This document shows, one piece after another, positions 55,722-64,000 of a DNA stretch of 64,000 bases (position 1 is the stretch's first letter; each line of letters starts with the position of its first letter). Source of the DNA: Neisseria sp. KEM232 (GTDB lineage: Bacteria; Pseudomonadota; Gammaproteobacteria; Burkholderiales; Neisseriaceae); contig NZ_CP022527.1 of assembly GCF_002237445.1 (NCBI RefSeq), positions 558,001 through 622,000 on the forward strand, in the 5' to 3' direction. The notes beneath the pieces are model-generated. The model worked only from the letters and a program-made list of their open reading frames with translations, did no database searches and had not been told where the DNA came from. A program made the translations under genes and the position numbers.

Positions 55722-55918
55722 ATGAGGCCGTCTGAAAAGAGGAGTATGGATTTCAGACGGCCTTTTGCTGCTTTGAGGCCGTTCCCGCCTGTTCGGGAAT
55801 GACGTTTTTGAAAATGCAGTAACGGGCTTTTCAGACGGCCTTTTTGCACTTTGAGGCCGTCTGAAAAGGGAAATATGGTTTTGGCTACAACAAAGCTGCG
55901 CTTTCAGACGGCCTCTTG

Positions 55919-56794
55919 CTATGAAGAACGCGGGTGGTGTTCGTCGACGATGGTTTTCAGACGTTCGGCGGCGACATGGGTGTAGATTTCGGTGGTGGTG
56001 ATGTCGGCGTGGCCGAGCAGCTGCTGCACGACGCGCAAATCGGCGCCGTGGTTAACGAGGTGGGTGGCGAAGGCGTGGCGCAGGCCGTGCGGGCTGAGGT
56101 GGCTGATGCCGGCGGCGGCGGCGTGTTTTTCGACGATCATCCAGGCAAGCTGGCGGCTGATGCCGACGCGTTTCTGGCTGACGAAGATTTCGTCGCGGCG
56201 GGCGTCTTTTAACAGTTGTGGGCGGGCTTCGGCCAGATAGCGTTCGAGCCAGTAAACGGCTTCTTCGCCCATGGGGACGATGCGCTGTTTGCCGCCTTTA
56301 CCGAGGGTGGAGACGAGGCCGCGTTGCAGGTCGGCTTCGTTTAGCGTCAGGCGGACGGCTTCGCTGACGCGCAATCCGGTGGCGTAGATGAGTTCGAGCA
56401 GGGCTTTGTCGCGCAGGCCGTGGGGTGTGCCGGTGTCGGGGGCGGCGAGTAGGGCGTCGATTTGCGCTTCGCCGATCAGGGGCGGCAGGGTTTTTTCGCG
56501 CTTGGGTGAGGTGAGGTGTTCGCCGGGGTCGGCGTTCAGACGGCCTGTTTCGAGCAGGCGGCCGTAAAGGCGTTTGCAGGCGGACAGGGCGCGGGCTTGC
56601 GAGCGCGGGCTTTCGTCGGGATGGTAGACGGCGGCGGCAAGGTCGCTGCTTTGTGCGGAAAACCAGTCCAAGCCCTGCTCCGCCAGCCGCGCGGACACTT
56701 TGGCGAGGTCGCGGCGGTAGGCGTCGAGGGTGTTTTGGCTCAGCCGTTCTTGCAGCCAGAGGTGGTCGAGCAGCTCTTCGACGGGGTTGGCCAT
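55919..56794 (-). CDS. xerD: Site-specific tyrosine recombinase XerD
   Basis: A 291-residue Xer recombinase that resolves chromosome dimers at dif with XerC. N-terminal LWLQERLSQNTLDAYRRDL is XerD-like. The catalytic residues are Arg in YATGLRVSEA, Lys in LGKGGKQRIVP, His and Arg in SPHGLRHAFATH, His in LGHADITTTEIYTHV with the nucleophilic Tyr. It is followed 4 nt upstream by bcp on the same strand with a DUS between coding ends. Confidence 0.93.
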   Translation of the reverse strand: MANPVEELLDHLWLQERLSQNTLDAYRRDLAKVSARLAEQGLDWFSAQSSDLAAAVYHPDESPRSQARALSACKRLYGRLLETGRLNADPGEHLTSPKREKTLPPLIGEAQIDALLAAPDTGTPHGLRDKALLELIYATGLRVSEAVRLTLNEADLQRGLVSTLGKGGKQRIVPMGEEAVYWLERYLAEARPQLLKDARRDEIFVSQKRVGISRQLAWMIVEKHAAAAGISHLSPHGLRHAFATHLVNHGADLRVVQQLLGHADITTTEIYTHVAAERLKTIVDEHHPRSS

Positions 56795-56798
56795 GGTT

Positions 56799-57245
56799 TC
56801 AGACGGCCTCTTTGTCTTGCAGGGCGGCGAGCACTTCGGCGGCGTGTCCTGCGGCTTTGACTTTGCGCCATTCGTGTGCGATGTCGCCGTTTTTGTCGAG
56901 TACGAAGGTGCTGCGTTCGATGCCGTAGGACTCTTTGCCGTAGAGCTTTTTCAGTTTGATCACGTCAAACAGGCGGCAGACGGTTTCGTCGGCATCGCTC
57001 AACAGCTCGAAGGCAAAGCCTTGTTTGGCGCAGAAGTTTTGGTGCGATTTGACGCCGTCGCGCGAGATGCCGGCGACGGTGTAGCCCAGCGCGGCAAATT
57101 CGCTCAGGCGGGCGTTGAATTCCAGCCCTTCGGTGGTGCAGCCGGGGGTGCTGTCTTTGGGGTAGAAATAGAGGATAAGCGGCAGATGGTCGGCGGCGCG
57201 GAAGTCTTGGCCGGAGGAGGAGGGGAGGGTGAAGTCGTATTTCAT
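56799..57245 (-). CDS. bcp: Thiol peroxidase Bcp
   Basis: A 148-residue Bcp/PrxQ-type peroxiredoxin that reduces hydrogen and organic peroxides. The peroxidatic cysteine is in YPKDSTPGCTTEGLEF; other family segments are VAGISRDGVKSHQNFCAKQGF and YGIERSTFVLDKNGDI. It lies just upstream of xerD on the minus strand. Confidence 0.92.
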   Translation of the reverse strand: MKYDFTLPSSSGQDFRAADHLPLILYFYPKDSTPGCTTEGLEFNARLSEFAALGYTVAGISRDGVKSHQNFCAKQGFAFELLSDADETVCRLFDVIKLKKLYGKESYGIERSTFVLDKNGDIAHEWRKVKAAGHAAEVLAALQDKEAV

Positions 57246-57310
57246 GATGTCGTGTTGTCTTGCGGAAAAAGCGCGATGGTAGGCCGTCTGAAAGCGGCGG
57301 GCAAGTTTTT

Positions 57311-57474
57311 AGAACCTGTTCAAAGTCTCTGATACGGCCTCTGCCGGCGCATCTTGACCGCACGGCTGCGTTGCAAAACTTGACAATAGTCCCGCTATTG
57401 CCTGCGTTTTGCGCCTTGCCGTGCAGCCAATCTGCACCGACAGACGTCTCGCACAGAGATTCCGAACAGGTTCT
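57311..57474. mobile_element. Miniature inverted-repeat element, second family
   Basis: The ends AGAACCTGTTCAAAGTCTCTG (57311) and the complement of AGAACCTGTTCGGAATCTCTG (to 57474) form a 21-bp inverted repeat with three mismatches. The interior has GCGTTGCAAAACTTGACAAT and TGCGTTTTGCGCCTTGCCGT, similar to the cores of the elements at 2673 and 61480. No coding sequence. Confidence 0.65.
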
Positions 57475-57486
57475 CAGATAACCTAC

Positions 57487-57527
57487 TTATCCACAGTTTA
57501 CCTATCTTAACGCTTGACTTATCCACA
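57487..57527. promoter_or_regulatory. Two DnaA boxes in the clpB promoter region
   Basis: The consensus 9-mer TTATCCACA occurs at 57487-57495 and 57519-57527 in the same orientation, 32 bp apart; the second lies in the spacer of the heat-shock promoter. Confidence 0.55.
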
Positions 57528-57540
57528 GCGCGCCCTATAT
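57513..57540 (+). promoter_or_regulatory. Heat-shock (sigma-32 type) promoter of clpB
   Basis: CTTGAC at 57513-57518, a 14-bp spacer, then CCCTATAT at 57533-57540. This matches the RpoH pattern (CTTGAA, 13-15 bp, CCCCATNT). The clpB ATG is 43 nt downstream behind AGGAGA. Confidence 0.75.
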
Positions 57541-57582
57541 AGCTTGCGACGACAATATCATTCCGCATACAGGAGACCTTAA

Positions 57583-60165
57583 ATGAGATTCGACAAATTA
57601 ACCGCCAAATTCCAACAGGCTTTGCAGGAAGGCCAAAGCCTCGCACTGGCCGCCGACAGCAGCTATCTGGAAGCGGGTTTTGTGCTCAAAGCCCTGCTCG
57701 ACGATGCAAACAGCGGCGCGGCCGCGCTCTTGGCGCATGCGGGCGTGAACGTGCCGCAGGTGAAACAAAAACTGGCCGCCCATCTGAACGGCCTGCCCAA
57801 AGTGTCCGGCCAGGGCGGCGACATCATGCCCAGCCGCGAGTTGCAGGCAGTGTTGAATTTAATGGACAAAGCCGCCGTCAAACGCGGCGATGCCTACATT
57901 GCCAGCGAATTATTCCTGCTCGCGCTGGTGCAGCAAAACGACGCCACCGGCAAAATCTTGAAAGAAGCCGGTGCGACCGAACAAAATATCAACGCCGCGA
58001 TTGACGCGGTACGAGGAGGACAAAACGTGAATGATGCCAATGCCGAAGACCAACGCGATGCGTTGAAAAAATACACGCTCGACCTGACCCAGCGCGCCCG
58101 CAACGGCAAACTTGACCCCGTTATCGGCCGCGACGACGAAATCCGCCGCGCAATTCAGGTGCTGCAACGCCGAACCAAAAACAACCCCGTACTGATTGGC
58201 GAACCGGGTGTGGGTAAAACCGCCATTGTCGAAGGCTTGGCTCAGCGCATCGTCAACGGCGAAGTGCCTGAATCTCTGCGCAACAAACGCCTGCTGGTTT
58301 TGGATTTGGCAGCATTGATTGCCGGCGCGAAATACCGCGGCGAATTTGAAGAACGCTTGAAAGGCGTGTTGAACGACTTGGCGAAAGACGACGGCAACAC
58401 CCTGATTTTCATCGATGAAATCCACACGCTTGTCGGCGCGGGCAAAACCGACGGCGCAATGGACGCGGGCAATATGCTCAAACCTGCGCTGGCTCGCGGC
58501 GAGTTGCACTGTATCGGCGCCACCACGCTCGACGAATACCGCCAGTACATCGAAAAAGACGCGGCACTCGAACGCCGCTTCCAAAAAGTGTTGGTGGGCG
58601 AACCCAGCGTGGAAGACACCATCGCCATCCTGCGCGGTTTGCAGGAGCGTTACGAAATCCACCACGGCATCGACATCACCGACCCCGCCATTGTTGCCGC
58701 CGCAGAATTGAGCGACCGCTACATTACCGACCGCTTCCTGCCCGACAAAGCAATTGATCTGATTGACGAAGCCGCCAGCCGCATCAAAATGGAGCTCGAT
58801 TCCAAACCCGAGCAGATGGACAAACTCGACCGCCGCATCATCCAGCTCAAAATGGAGCGGATGCACGTGGAAAAAGAAAGCGACGACGCCAGCAAAAAAC
58901 GCTTGGAGCTGATCGACGAAGAAATCGATGGCCTGCAAAAAGAATACGCCGATTTGGACGAAATCTGGAAAGCGGAAAAAGCCGCGTCCAGCAGCACCGC
59001 CGACATCAAAAAACAGATCGACGAAATCAAGTTCAAAATCGAGCAGGCCAAACGCCAAGGCGATTTCGCCCGTGCGTCCGAACTCGAATACGGCGAGTTG
59101 CCGAAATTGGGTGCGCAGTTGCAGGCGGCGGAAAGCAACCCCGACGGCAAAAAACAAAACAAACTTTTCCGCACCGAAGTGGGCGCGGATGAAGTGGCCG
59201 AAATCGTCTCCCGCATGACCGGCATTCCCGTGGCCAAAATGATGGAAGGCGAGCGTGACAAGCTTTTGAAAATGGAAGAAGTATTGCACCGACGCGTAGT
59301 CGGTCAAGACGAAGCCGTGCGCGCCGTGTCCGATGCCATCCGCCGCAGCCGCTCCGGTTTGGCCGACCCGAACAAACCCTACGGCAGCTTCCTGTTTTTA
59401 GGCCCGACAGGCGTGGGCAAAACCGAGTTGTGCAAAGCGCTGGCAGGCTTTTTGTTCGACAGCGAAGACCATCTTATCCGCATCGATATGTCGGAATACA
59501 TGGAAAAACACGCCGTCGCCCGCCTCATCGGCGCGCCGCCCGGATATGTGGGCTACGAAGAAGGCGGCTACCTCACCGAACAGGTACGCCGCAAGCCTTA
59601 CAGCGTGATCCTGCTCGACGAAGTGGAAAAAGCCCATCCCGACGTGTTCAACATCCTCTTGCAGGTGCTCGACGACGGCCGCCTCACCGACGGGCAAGGC
59701 CGCACGGTGGACTTCAAAAACACCGTGATTGTGATGACTTCCAACATCGGCAGCCAGCACATCCAGCAGATGGGCACGCAGGATTACGAAGCGGTGAAAG
59801 AAGTGGTGATGGAAGACGTAAAAGAGCATTTCCGCCCCGAAATGATCAACCGCATCGACGAAGTGGTGGTCTTCCACGGCTTGAACCAGGCCAATATCCG
59901 CAGCATCGCCAAAATCCAGCTCAAAGGCTTGGAAAAACGCCTGGCCGCGCAAAACCTGCGTCTGAATGTGGACGATGCCGCGCTCGACTTAATCGCCCAA
60001 GCGGGTTTCGATCCCGTGTACGGCGCGCGCCCGCTCAAACGCGCGATTCAGTCGGAAATCGAAAACCCGCTCGCCCGCGCCCTGCTCGAAGGCCGCTATC
60101 CGCCCGAAAGCACGATTTACGTTCAGGCTGACGGCGGCGAACTGAAGTTTGCCCGCGCAAGCTGA
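57583..60165 (+). CDS. clpB: Disaggregase ClpB
   Basis: An 860-residue Hsp100 chaperone that resolves protein aggregates with DnaK. The N domain (1-145) is followed by AAA-1 with GEPGVGKTAIVEG at about 206-218, a middle coiled coil (about 410-520: MERMHVEKESDDASKKRLELIDEEIDG), AAA-2 with GPTGVGKTELCKAL at about 607-620, and the C-terminal RPLKRAIQSEIENPLARALL. Length is normal. The start ATG at 57583 follows AGGAGA and a heat-shock promoter. Confidence 0.97.
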   Translation: MRFDKLTAKFQQALQEGQSLALAADSSYLEAGFVLKALLDDANSGAAALLAHAGVNVPQVKQKLAAHLNGLPKVSGQGGDIMPSRELQAVLNLMDKAAVKRGDAYIASELFLLALVQQNDATGKILKEAGATEQNINAAIDAVRGGQNVNDANAEDQRDALKKYTLDLTQRARNGKLDPVIGRDDEIRRAIQVLQRRTKNNPVLIGEPGVGKTAIVEGLAQRIVNGEVPESLRNKRLLVLDLAALIAGAKYRGEFEERLKGVLNDLAKDDGNTLIFIDEIHTLVGAGKTDGAMDAGNMLKPALARGELHCIGATTLDEYRQYIEKDAALERRFQKVLVGEPSVEDTIAILRGLQERYEIHHGIDITDPAIVAAAELSDRYITDRFLPDKAIDLIDEAASRIKMELDSKPEQMDKLDRRIIQLKMERMHVEKESDDASKKRLELIDEEIDGLQKEYADLDEIWKAEKAASSSTADIKKQIDEIKFKIEQAKRQGDFARASELEYGELPKLGAQLQAAESNPDGKKQNKLFRTEVGADEVAEIVSRMTGIPVAKMMEGERDKLLKMEEVLHRRVVGQDEAVRAVSDAIRRSRSGLADPNKPYGSFLFLGPTGVGKTELCKALAGFLFDSEDHLIRIDMSEYMEKHAVARLIGAPPGYVGYEEGGYLTEQVRRKPYSVILLDEVEKAHPDVFNILLQVLDDGRLTDGQGRTVDFKNTVIVMTSNIGSQHIQQMGTQDYEAVKEVVMEDVKEHFRPEMINRIDEVVVFHGLNQANIRSIAKIQLKGLEKRLAAQNLRLNVDDAALDLIAQAGFDPVYGARPLKRAIQSEIENPLARALLEGRYPPESTIYVQADGGELKFARAS

Positions 60166-60198
60166 TTGGAGCTTGAACAGGCTGCATGAGCAGGTAAA

Positions 60199-60243
60199 AG
60201 GCCGTCTGAAAACCCGATTTGGGGTTTTCAGACGGCCTTTTTA
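60199..60243 (+). terminator. DUS terminator after clpB
   Basis: AGGCCGTCTGAA at 60199-60210 pairs with TTCAGACGGCCT at 60227-60238; an inner stem AACCCGA/TTGGGGTT extends it and T residues follow. Confidence 0.75.
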
Positions 60244-60299
60244 TCAGGAAACACAAAATATTACGCAAAGAATGGACACGCCCGGCCTCATATCCGATA

Positions 60300-60368
60300 A
60301 GGCCGTCTGAAAAGGCTGAGGCCGTCTGAAAGAGTTGAGGCCGTCTGAAAGAGTTAAGGCCGTCTGAA
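60300..60368. repeat. Tandem array of four DUS with 19-bp period
   Basis: AGGCCGTCTGAA at 60300, 60319, 60338 and 60357, all in the same orientation and exactly 19 bp apart, separated by seven bases (AAGGCTG, AGAGTTG, AGAGTTA). Confidence 0.9.
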
Positions 60369-60400
60369 ACCCCGAATCGGGTTTTTCAGACGGCCTTTTA
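60357..60400 (-). terminator. DUS terminator after argF
   Basis: The last direct DUS (60357-60368) pairs with TTCAGACGGCCT at 60385-60396, with an inner ACCCCGA/TCGGGTT stem, 17 nt past the argF stop. Confidence 0.7.
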
Positions 60401-60412
60401 CCTGCCGCAGCC

Positions 60413-61408
60413 TTATTTGTCGAGCAGCGCCACCAGCACGGCCTTGATGGTGTGCATACGGTTTTCCGCCTGGTCGAAAACGATGCTGGCCGGGCTTTCA
60501 AACACTTCTTCCGTCACTTCCACGCCGTCGAGGCCGAAGGTTTCGTAGATCCATTCGCCGACTTTGGTGTCGCGGTTGTGGAAGGCGGGCAGGCAGTGCA
60601 TGAATTTCACCTGCGGGTTGCCCGAGGCGGCCATCAGTTCGGAGGTGACGCGGTAGCCGCGCAGCAGGTCTATGCGCTCCTGCCACATTTCTTTCGGCTC
60701 GCCCATGCTCACCCACACGTCGGTGTGGACGAAATCGGTGCCGGCAACGGCTTCTTGCGGGTCTTCCGTCAGCAGCAGGCGCGCGCCGCTTTGCGCGGCC
60801 AAGTCCTGTGCGGCGGCGATGATGTTTTCAGACGGACACAGGGCTTTCGGTGCGCCGATGCGGACGTCCATGCCCATCAGCGCGCCGCAGAGCAGCAGGG
60901 AATTGCCCATGTTGTAGCGCGCGTCGCCGACATAGGCATAGGCCGTTTCCCGCAGGGGTTTGGCGGAATGTTCGCGCATGGTGAGCAGGTCGGCAAGGAT
61001 TTGCGTGGGGTGGAATTCGTCGGTGAGGCCGTTGAACACGGGCACGCCCGCGTAGCGCGCCAGCTCTTCGGCGACGTTTTGGCCGTAGCCGCGGTATTCG
61101 ATGCCGTCGAACATGCGGCCGAGGACGCGGGCGGTGTCGCGGATGCTTTCTTTGTGGCCGATCTGGCTGCCGCCCGGTTCGAGATAGGTGACGCCCGCGC
61201 CCTGGTCGCGTGCCGCCACTTCAAAGGCGCAGCGGGTGCGGGTGGAGGTTTTTTCAAAAATCAGGGCGATGTTTTTGCCGCGCAGCCGCTGTTCTTCGCG
61301 TCCGGCTTTTTTGGCGGCTTTCAGTTCGGCGGCCAAGTCCAGCAGGGCGTGGATTTCGTCGGCCGTGTAGTCGGTGAGTTTGAGAAAGTGCTGCTGTTGC
61401 AGTTTCAT
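60413..61408 (-). CDS. argF: Ornithine carbamoyltransferase
   Basis: A 331-residue enzyme of arginine synthesis that joins carbamoyl phosphate and ornithine to citrulline. The carbamoyl-phosphate loop STRTRCAFE, the conserved HPTQ, DVWVSMGE and the catalytic HCLPAF are present. The length and QQHFLKLTDYT start are typical of catabolic-like/anabolic OTC of Neisseria. No ARG box was identified in the short upstream region, where DUS copies and the miniature element lie. Confidence 0.95.
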   Translation of the reverse strand: MKLQQQHFLKLTDYTADEIHALLDLAAELKAAKKAGREEQRLRGKNIALIFEKTSTRTRCAFEVAARDQGAGVTYLEPGGSQIGHKESIRDTARVLGRMFDGIEYRGYGQNVAEELARYAGVPVFNGLTDEFHPTQILADLLTMREHSAKPLRETAYAYVGDARYNMGNSLLLCGALMGMDVRIGAPKALCPSENIIAAAQDLAAQSGARLLLTEDPQEAVAGTDFVHTDVWVSMGEPKEMWQERIDLLRGYRVTSELMAASGNPQVKFMHCLPAFHNRDTKVGEWIYETFGLDGVEVTEEVFESPASIVFDQAENRMHTIKAVLVALLDK

Positions 61409-61479
61409 ATTGTCTCCTTTTGGTGGTTTTGGCTGCGCTTTCAGACGGCCTCAGGCCATAAAAGGCCGTCTGAAAGCCC

Positions 61480-61640
61480 GGGGCTGTTGGCATTTGGTAT
61501 TGCGGCGGCTTTTTCGCCGTAAAACGGCATCTGCCGCGTTGGAAACACTAGCCAATGGCGGTATTGGCTCGCGTTTTCGCCTTGCATCTGCCGCTTCCCG
61601 ACAAAAAATCCGCTTCGCAAACCAATTGTCAACAGCCCCT
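61480..61640. mobile_element. Miniature inverted-repeat element, copy 2
   Basis: A 161-bp relative of the element at 2673-2838. The right end (AATCCGCTTCGCAAACCAAT then TGTCAACAGCCCCT) is nearly identical; the left end GGGGCTGTTGGCATTTGGTA has diverged. The core shares GGCATCTGCCGCGTTG and CGCCTTGCATCTGCCGCTT. Its right edge supplies the stop codon of the next gene. Confidence 0.8.
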
Positions 61641-63015
61641 ATTTGATGGCAACGGGAATGTCTTCCGCCGCGATGCGGTTTGTGCGTTTCTCGTAGCGCT
61701 CGAAGCCGATGCTCTGCGTGTCTTCCTGCCAGACAAGTTTGCGCGACGGGGTGGAATGCGCGGCCAGCGTTTCGGCCAGCGCGGCGCGGCGGCGTTCGGC
61801 AGGCAGGCGGTGGAGGGCGAGGGCGGCTTGGAAGGCGCGTTGCTGCATGGCGGTGTCCTGCATGCGGCGGGCGTAGGTCGAAAAGTCGGGCGTGCCGATG
61901 TCGGCGAGGACGCAGCCCTGCGCGTCGGCCAGACACGCCCATTTTTCTTTGATGCCGCCGTGTGTCGGCGCAGGCCATGCCAATGCCCGATCCTGCGCCA
62001 AAATATCGGCGGCAGCGGGGCGGCAGGCGGGCGCGTAGTAGTCCGAGCTGCGGGCGGCGGCGTGCGCGGCGTTGAGCGTCGGCACCATCATCAGGTTTTT
62101 CAAAAAGGCGCCGTGTCCGCCGTCGTCGGCCAAATCGGTTTCAGCCAGATTGGCTGCGGCGGACAGGGAAGCCGACATCGGCGATTTTTCCATTAGGCGG
62201 TAAAGATTGGCGAGGGAGCGGAATTCGTCGCGCACGGCGGGGCAGATACTCTGCTCCTGCGCGTCGAGCACGGCGAACACGCCGCCGCATTCCTGCGGCA
62301 GACGGTTTGCCCAATCGGGCTGTTCTGCCAGCATGGCGGCAGCCAGGCCGGTGTTTTGGCGGATCAGGGCAGCGCCTATCATCGGGAACAGCAGGCCGGG
62401 GCGGCCTGTGAGCAGGGCGCGGCCGGTGCGGATGCCGCGGCAGGTTTGGGCGAGTGCTTCGCCGTTGCGGCCTTGCGTCCAGTCGAGGGCGGCGGCGGGC
62501 GCGGTGTAAAAGAGGTGCTGCATCGGCGGCAGGGGGAGTGTGCTCAAATTGTCTTCGTCGTTCGGCCAGCCGCGTTGGGCGAAAGTTTCGTAGTCGGACA
62601 GGCGGCCGATGTTGCCGATCAGGGCGGCGTATTTGCGCACGGCTTCGCGGTATTGCGCCGTGTTCTCGCGCACGGCGGCCAGGCATTCGCGGCCGCTGTT
62701 GCCGCATTTGAGTTCGCCGTTTTCGGGTTGGGGCAGGGCGCGGCCGGACAGGGCGGGGACGGCTTCGTGTTTCTGCACCGCCGCGCCGTGTTCTTTCATC
62801 AGGGCGGTGCGTTCGGCGTCGTTTTCGGTTTGGTAGGCCAGCAGCCACAGGGCGTCGATGCCGTTTTTCCCCTGCGTTTCGGGCGCTGCCGCAAGCAGAG
62901 CCAAATCCGCCTGCGCGGCGGCGGTTTCCTGTCGGATGAGGTGCTGTGGCACGGCATACAGCAGGACGGCGGCGGCAACGGTCAGAAGCAGCAGGGAAAA
63001 GAAGAGTTTTTTCAT
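61639..63015 (-). CDS. Exported or membrane-anchored protein of unknown function
   Basis: A 458-residue protein with an N-terminal hydrophobic segment (MKKLFFSLLLLTVAAAVLLYAVPQ), so it is exported or anchored in the inner membrane facing the periplasm. Cysteines occur in LKCGNSGREC, TCRGIRTG, PQECGG, and AWPAPTHGGIKEKWACLADAQGC. I recognise no domain. The TAG stop lies in the edge of the miniature element at 61480-61640, so the original C-terminus may differ. The ATG at 63013-63015 was chosen as the start of the signal. Confidence 0.55.
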   Translation of the reverse strand: MKKLFFSLLLLTVAAAVLLYAVPQHLIRQETAAAQADLALLAAAPETQGKNGIDALWLLAYQTENDAERTALMKEHGAAVQKHEAVPALSGRALPQPENGELKCGNSGRECLAAVRENTAQYREAVRKYAALIGNIGRLSDYETFAQRGWPNDEDNLSTLPLPPMQHLFYTAPAAALDWTQGRNGEALAQTCRGIRTGRALLTGRPGLLFPMIGAALIRQNTGLAAAMLAEQPDWANRLPQECGGVFAVLDAQEQSICPAVRDEFRSLANLYRLMEKSPMSASLSAAANLAETDLADDGGHGAFLKNLMMVPTLNAAHAAARSSDYYAPACRPAAADILAQDRALAWPAPTHGGIKEKWACLADAQGCVLADIGTPDFSTYARRMQDTAMQQRAFQAALALHRLPAERRRAALAETLAAHSTPSRKLVWQEDTQSIGFERYEKRTNRIAAEDIPVAIK

Positions 63016-63168
63016 CGTCAAAGGCCGTCTGAAAACGAAAATGGACAGGCGGCATTGTAGCGCAGAACGCGGCCTTTACCGTTTTTTTCATTTCACGGCG
63101 TGAGACCGTTCCGCCGACGCGGGAGTGGCGTTTCCGAAAGGGTTGCGGGCAGGCCGCTGTATAGGAAA

Positions 63169-63208
63169 AGGCCGTCTGAAAATCCGTTTTCGGGTTTTCA
63201 GACGGCCT
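63169..63208 (-). terminator. DUS terminator after the TonB receptor gene
   Basis: AGGCCGTCTGAA at 63169-63180 pairs with TTCAGACGGCCT at 63197-63208, 24 nt past the stop codon; the inner arms AAAATCCG/CGGGTTTT lengthen the stem. Confidence 0.7.
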
Positions 63209-63231
63209 CTTGCGCTCTGCGGACGGAGCTC

Positions 63232-64000
63232 TTAGAACTCCAATTCGGCTTTCAGCCAGTAGGTGCGCGGCATGCCGACGACGGCGAAGCTGCGGTCGAA
63301 GCGGCCTCGCTGGATTTGCCAGTAGTTTTTGTTGAACAGGTTTTCCACTGCCGTGCCGACGGTGAGTGTGTTGCCGCCGAATTTGGTTTTATAGCGCGCG
63401 CCGACGTCAACCAGTGTGTAGGAGGGCAGTTGGTATTTCCGTTCTGCATCCTGATACGACTTGCCGTAGTGCTGGACGTTGGCGTTGAGCGTCAGCCCCT
63501 TGGCAAACGGCGTATCCCATTCCACGCCTGCTTTGGCGATGAATTTGGGGCTGGTTACCTGATGGCCGCGCGCGACAAGCATGTCGTCCCATTTGGGAAA
63601 ATCGATCAGGTCGGAGCGGATGAAGCTCATGCCGATACTCGGGCGCAGGGTTTTGTTCAGCAGATTGGCATAGGCATTCAGTTCCAAGCCGCGATAGCGT
63701 TCTTTGCCTTGTTCCTGGCCGGCCATTGCCAAGCCTGCGGCTTTGAGACGGGCATAGTCGGTGTTGCGTGTGGTGTTGCCGCGCCAGTAGCCCGGGCGGG
63801 TGATTTGGTAGATGTTCGCAGAGGTGACGATGTCGCCCCAGTTTTTGCGCACGCCCAGTTCGATTTGTTTGCTGACGCGGGGTTTGGAAGCATTGCCCTC
63901 TTCGTCCACTTCGCCGGGTTCAAGGTCTTCCATGTAGTTGCCGTACACCACGAAATCCGGCGAGGGCACCCACGAGGCGGCCAGCATCGGGCCGAAGCGT
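63232..64000 (-). CDS. TonB-dependent siderophore receptor, C-terminal part
   Basis: About 256 residues of an outer-membrane beta-barrel; the gene continues beyond the window. VSKQIELGVRKNWGDIVTSANIYQITRPG, VDVGARYKTKFGGNTLTVGTAVENLFNKNYW and the C-terminal LKAELEF, ending in Phe, are hallmarks of TonB-dependent receptors, which import ferric siderophores. The GMPRTYWLKAELEF ending is common in the ferric-siderophore subfamily. The ligand cannot be told from this part. Confidence 0.85.
   Translation of the reverse strand, partial: RFGPMLAASWVPSPDFVVYGNYMEDLEPGEVDEEGNASKPRVSKQIELGVRKNWGDIVTSANIYQITRPGYWRGNTTRNTDYARLKAAGLAMAGQEQGKERYRGLELNAYANLLNKTLRPSIGMSFIRSDLIDFPKWDDMLVARGHQVTSPKFIAKAGVEWDTPFAKGLTLNANVQHYGKSYQDAERKYQLPSYTLVDVGARYKTKFGGNTLTVGTAVENLFNKNYWQIQRGRFDRSFAVVGMPRTYWLKAELEF

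Noticed and set aside
57910..59307. Minus-strand frame of 465 codons opposite clpB
   Set aside because: Shadow of the clpB AAA domains; composition dominated by Phe, Gly and Val from antisense codons.
60300..60368. CRISPR-like or VNTR coding repeat
   Set aside because: The units are DUS copies with 7-bp spacers, and no coding frame uses them.

Overview
The window is 64 kb of a Neisseria-type chromosome. The basis is the 12-base DNA uptake sequence AGGCCGTCTGAA (the AG-DUS dialect), which occurs dozens of times on both strands, often as inverted pairs that double as terminators, together with typical Neisseria products (a DnrN-like hemerythrin, an alaA-type aminotransferase, the rbfA-truB-rpsO group). 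Host coding sequence is GC-rich. No species name can be given from the sequence alone.

Host region, left (1-17251): 3' part of prfC; a PhoH-like ATPase; a macro-domain protein ending inside a miniature inverted-repeat element; alaA; copA and a DUF2238-type membrane protein; a META-domain secreted protein; a DUF4298-type protein; a Correia-like element abutting hemW; a thioredoxin-like protein coupled to hemW; rdgB with a small membrane protein; a low-molecular-weight phosphatase coupled to a 367-residue protein of unknown function; rpsO, truB, an unknown gene and rbfA on the minus strand; an LpxL-type acyltransferase, tpiA, secG and tRNA-Leu(GAG).

Prophage (about 17238-52446, 35 kb): a complete-looking P2-type (contractile tail) prophage integrated at the 3' end of tRNA-Leu. 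A 20-bp identical core bounds it (17238-17257 and 52427-52446) and the tRNA's own terminator has been displaced to 52449. Layout from left: integrase; DUF2335 protein and a small exported protein; a KilA-N antirepressor-like protein flanked by duplicated scraps; early genes including an HUH replication endonuclease (gpA type) and a tightly overlapped block of unknown genes; an Ogr-like zinc finger and a CII-like regulator; an array of small convergent gene pairs separated by repeated junctions (26080-28082); Cro-like and S24 repressor genes with the operator region; a three-gene operon directly behind the repressor (STAS/GHKL ATPase, STAS-like DUF4325 protein, membrane coiled-coil protein); then the late genes D U T E/E' FII FI, a small conserved phage protein, H I J W V S R, traR-like, Rz1, Rz, endolysin, two holin-like proteins, X L M N O on the minus strand and the terminase (P) and portal (Q) genes on the plus strand. 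The right edge holds a terminator, a run of 10-bp-spaced GCATAA repeats and a candidate cos region.

Host region, right (52447-64000): queC; a small membrane protein; gabD; a hemerythrin-like dnrN; xerD; bcp; another miniature element; clpB behind a heat-shock-type promoter with two DnaA boxes; a tandem DUS array; argF; a second copy of the first miniature element, which also supplies a stop codon; a 458-residue exported protein of unknown function; and the 3' part of a TonB-dependent siderophore receptor.

The best candidates for undescribed biology are the three-gene STAS/GHKL module transcribed with the prophage repressor, and the array of convergent small-gene pairs whose junctions carry duplicated ends of the cro gene.
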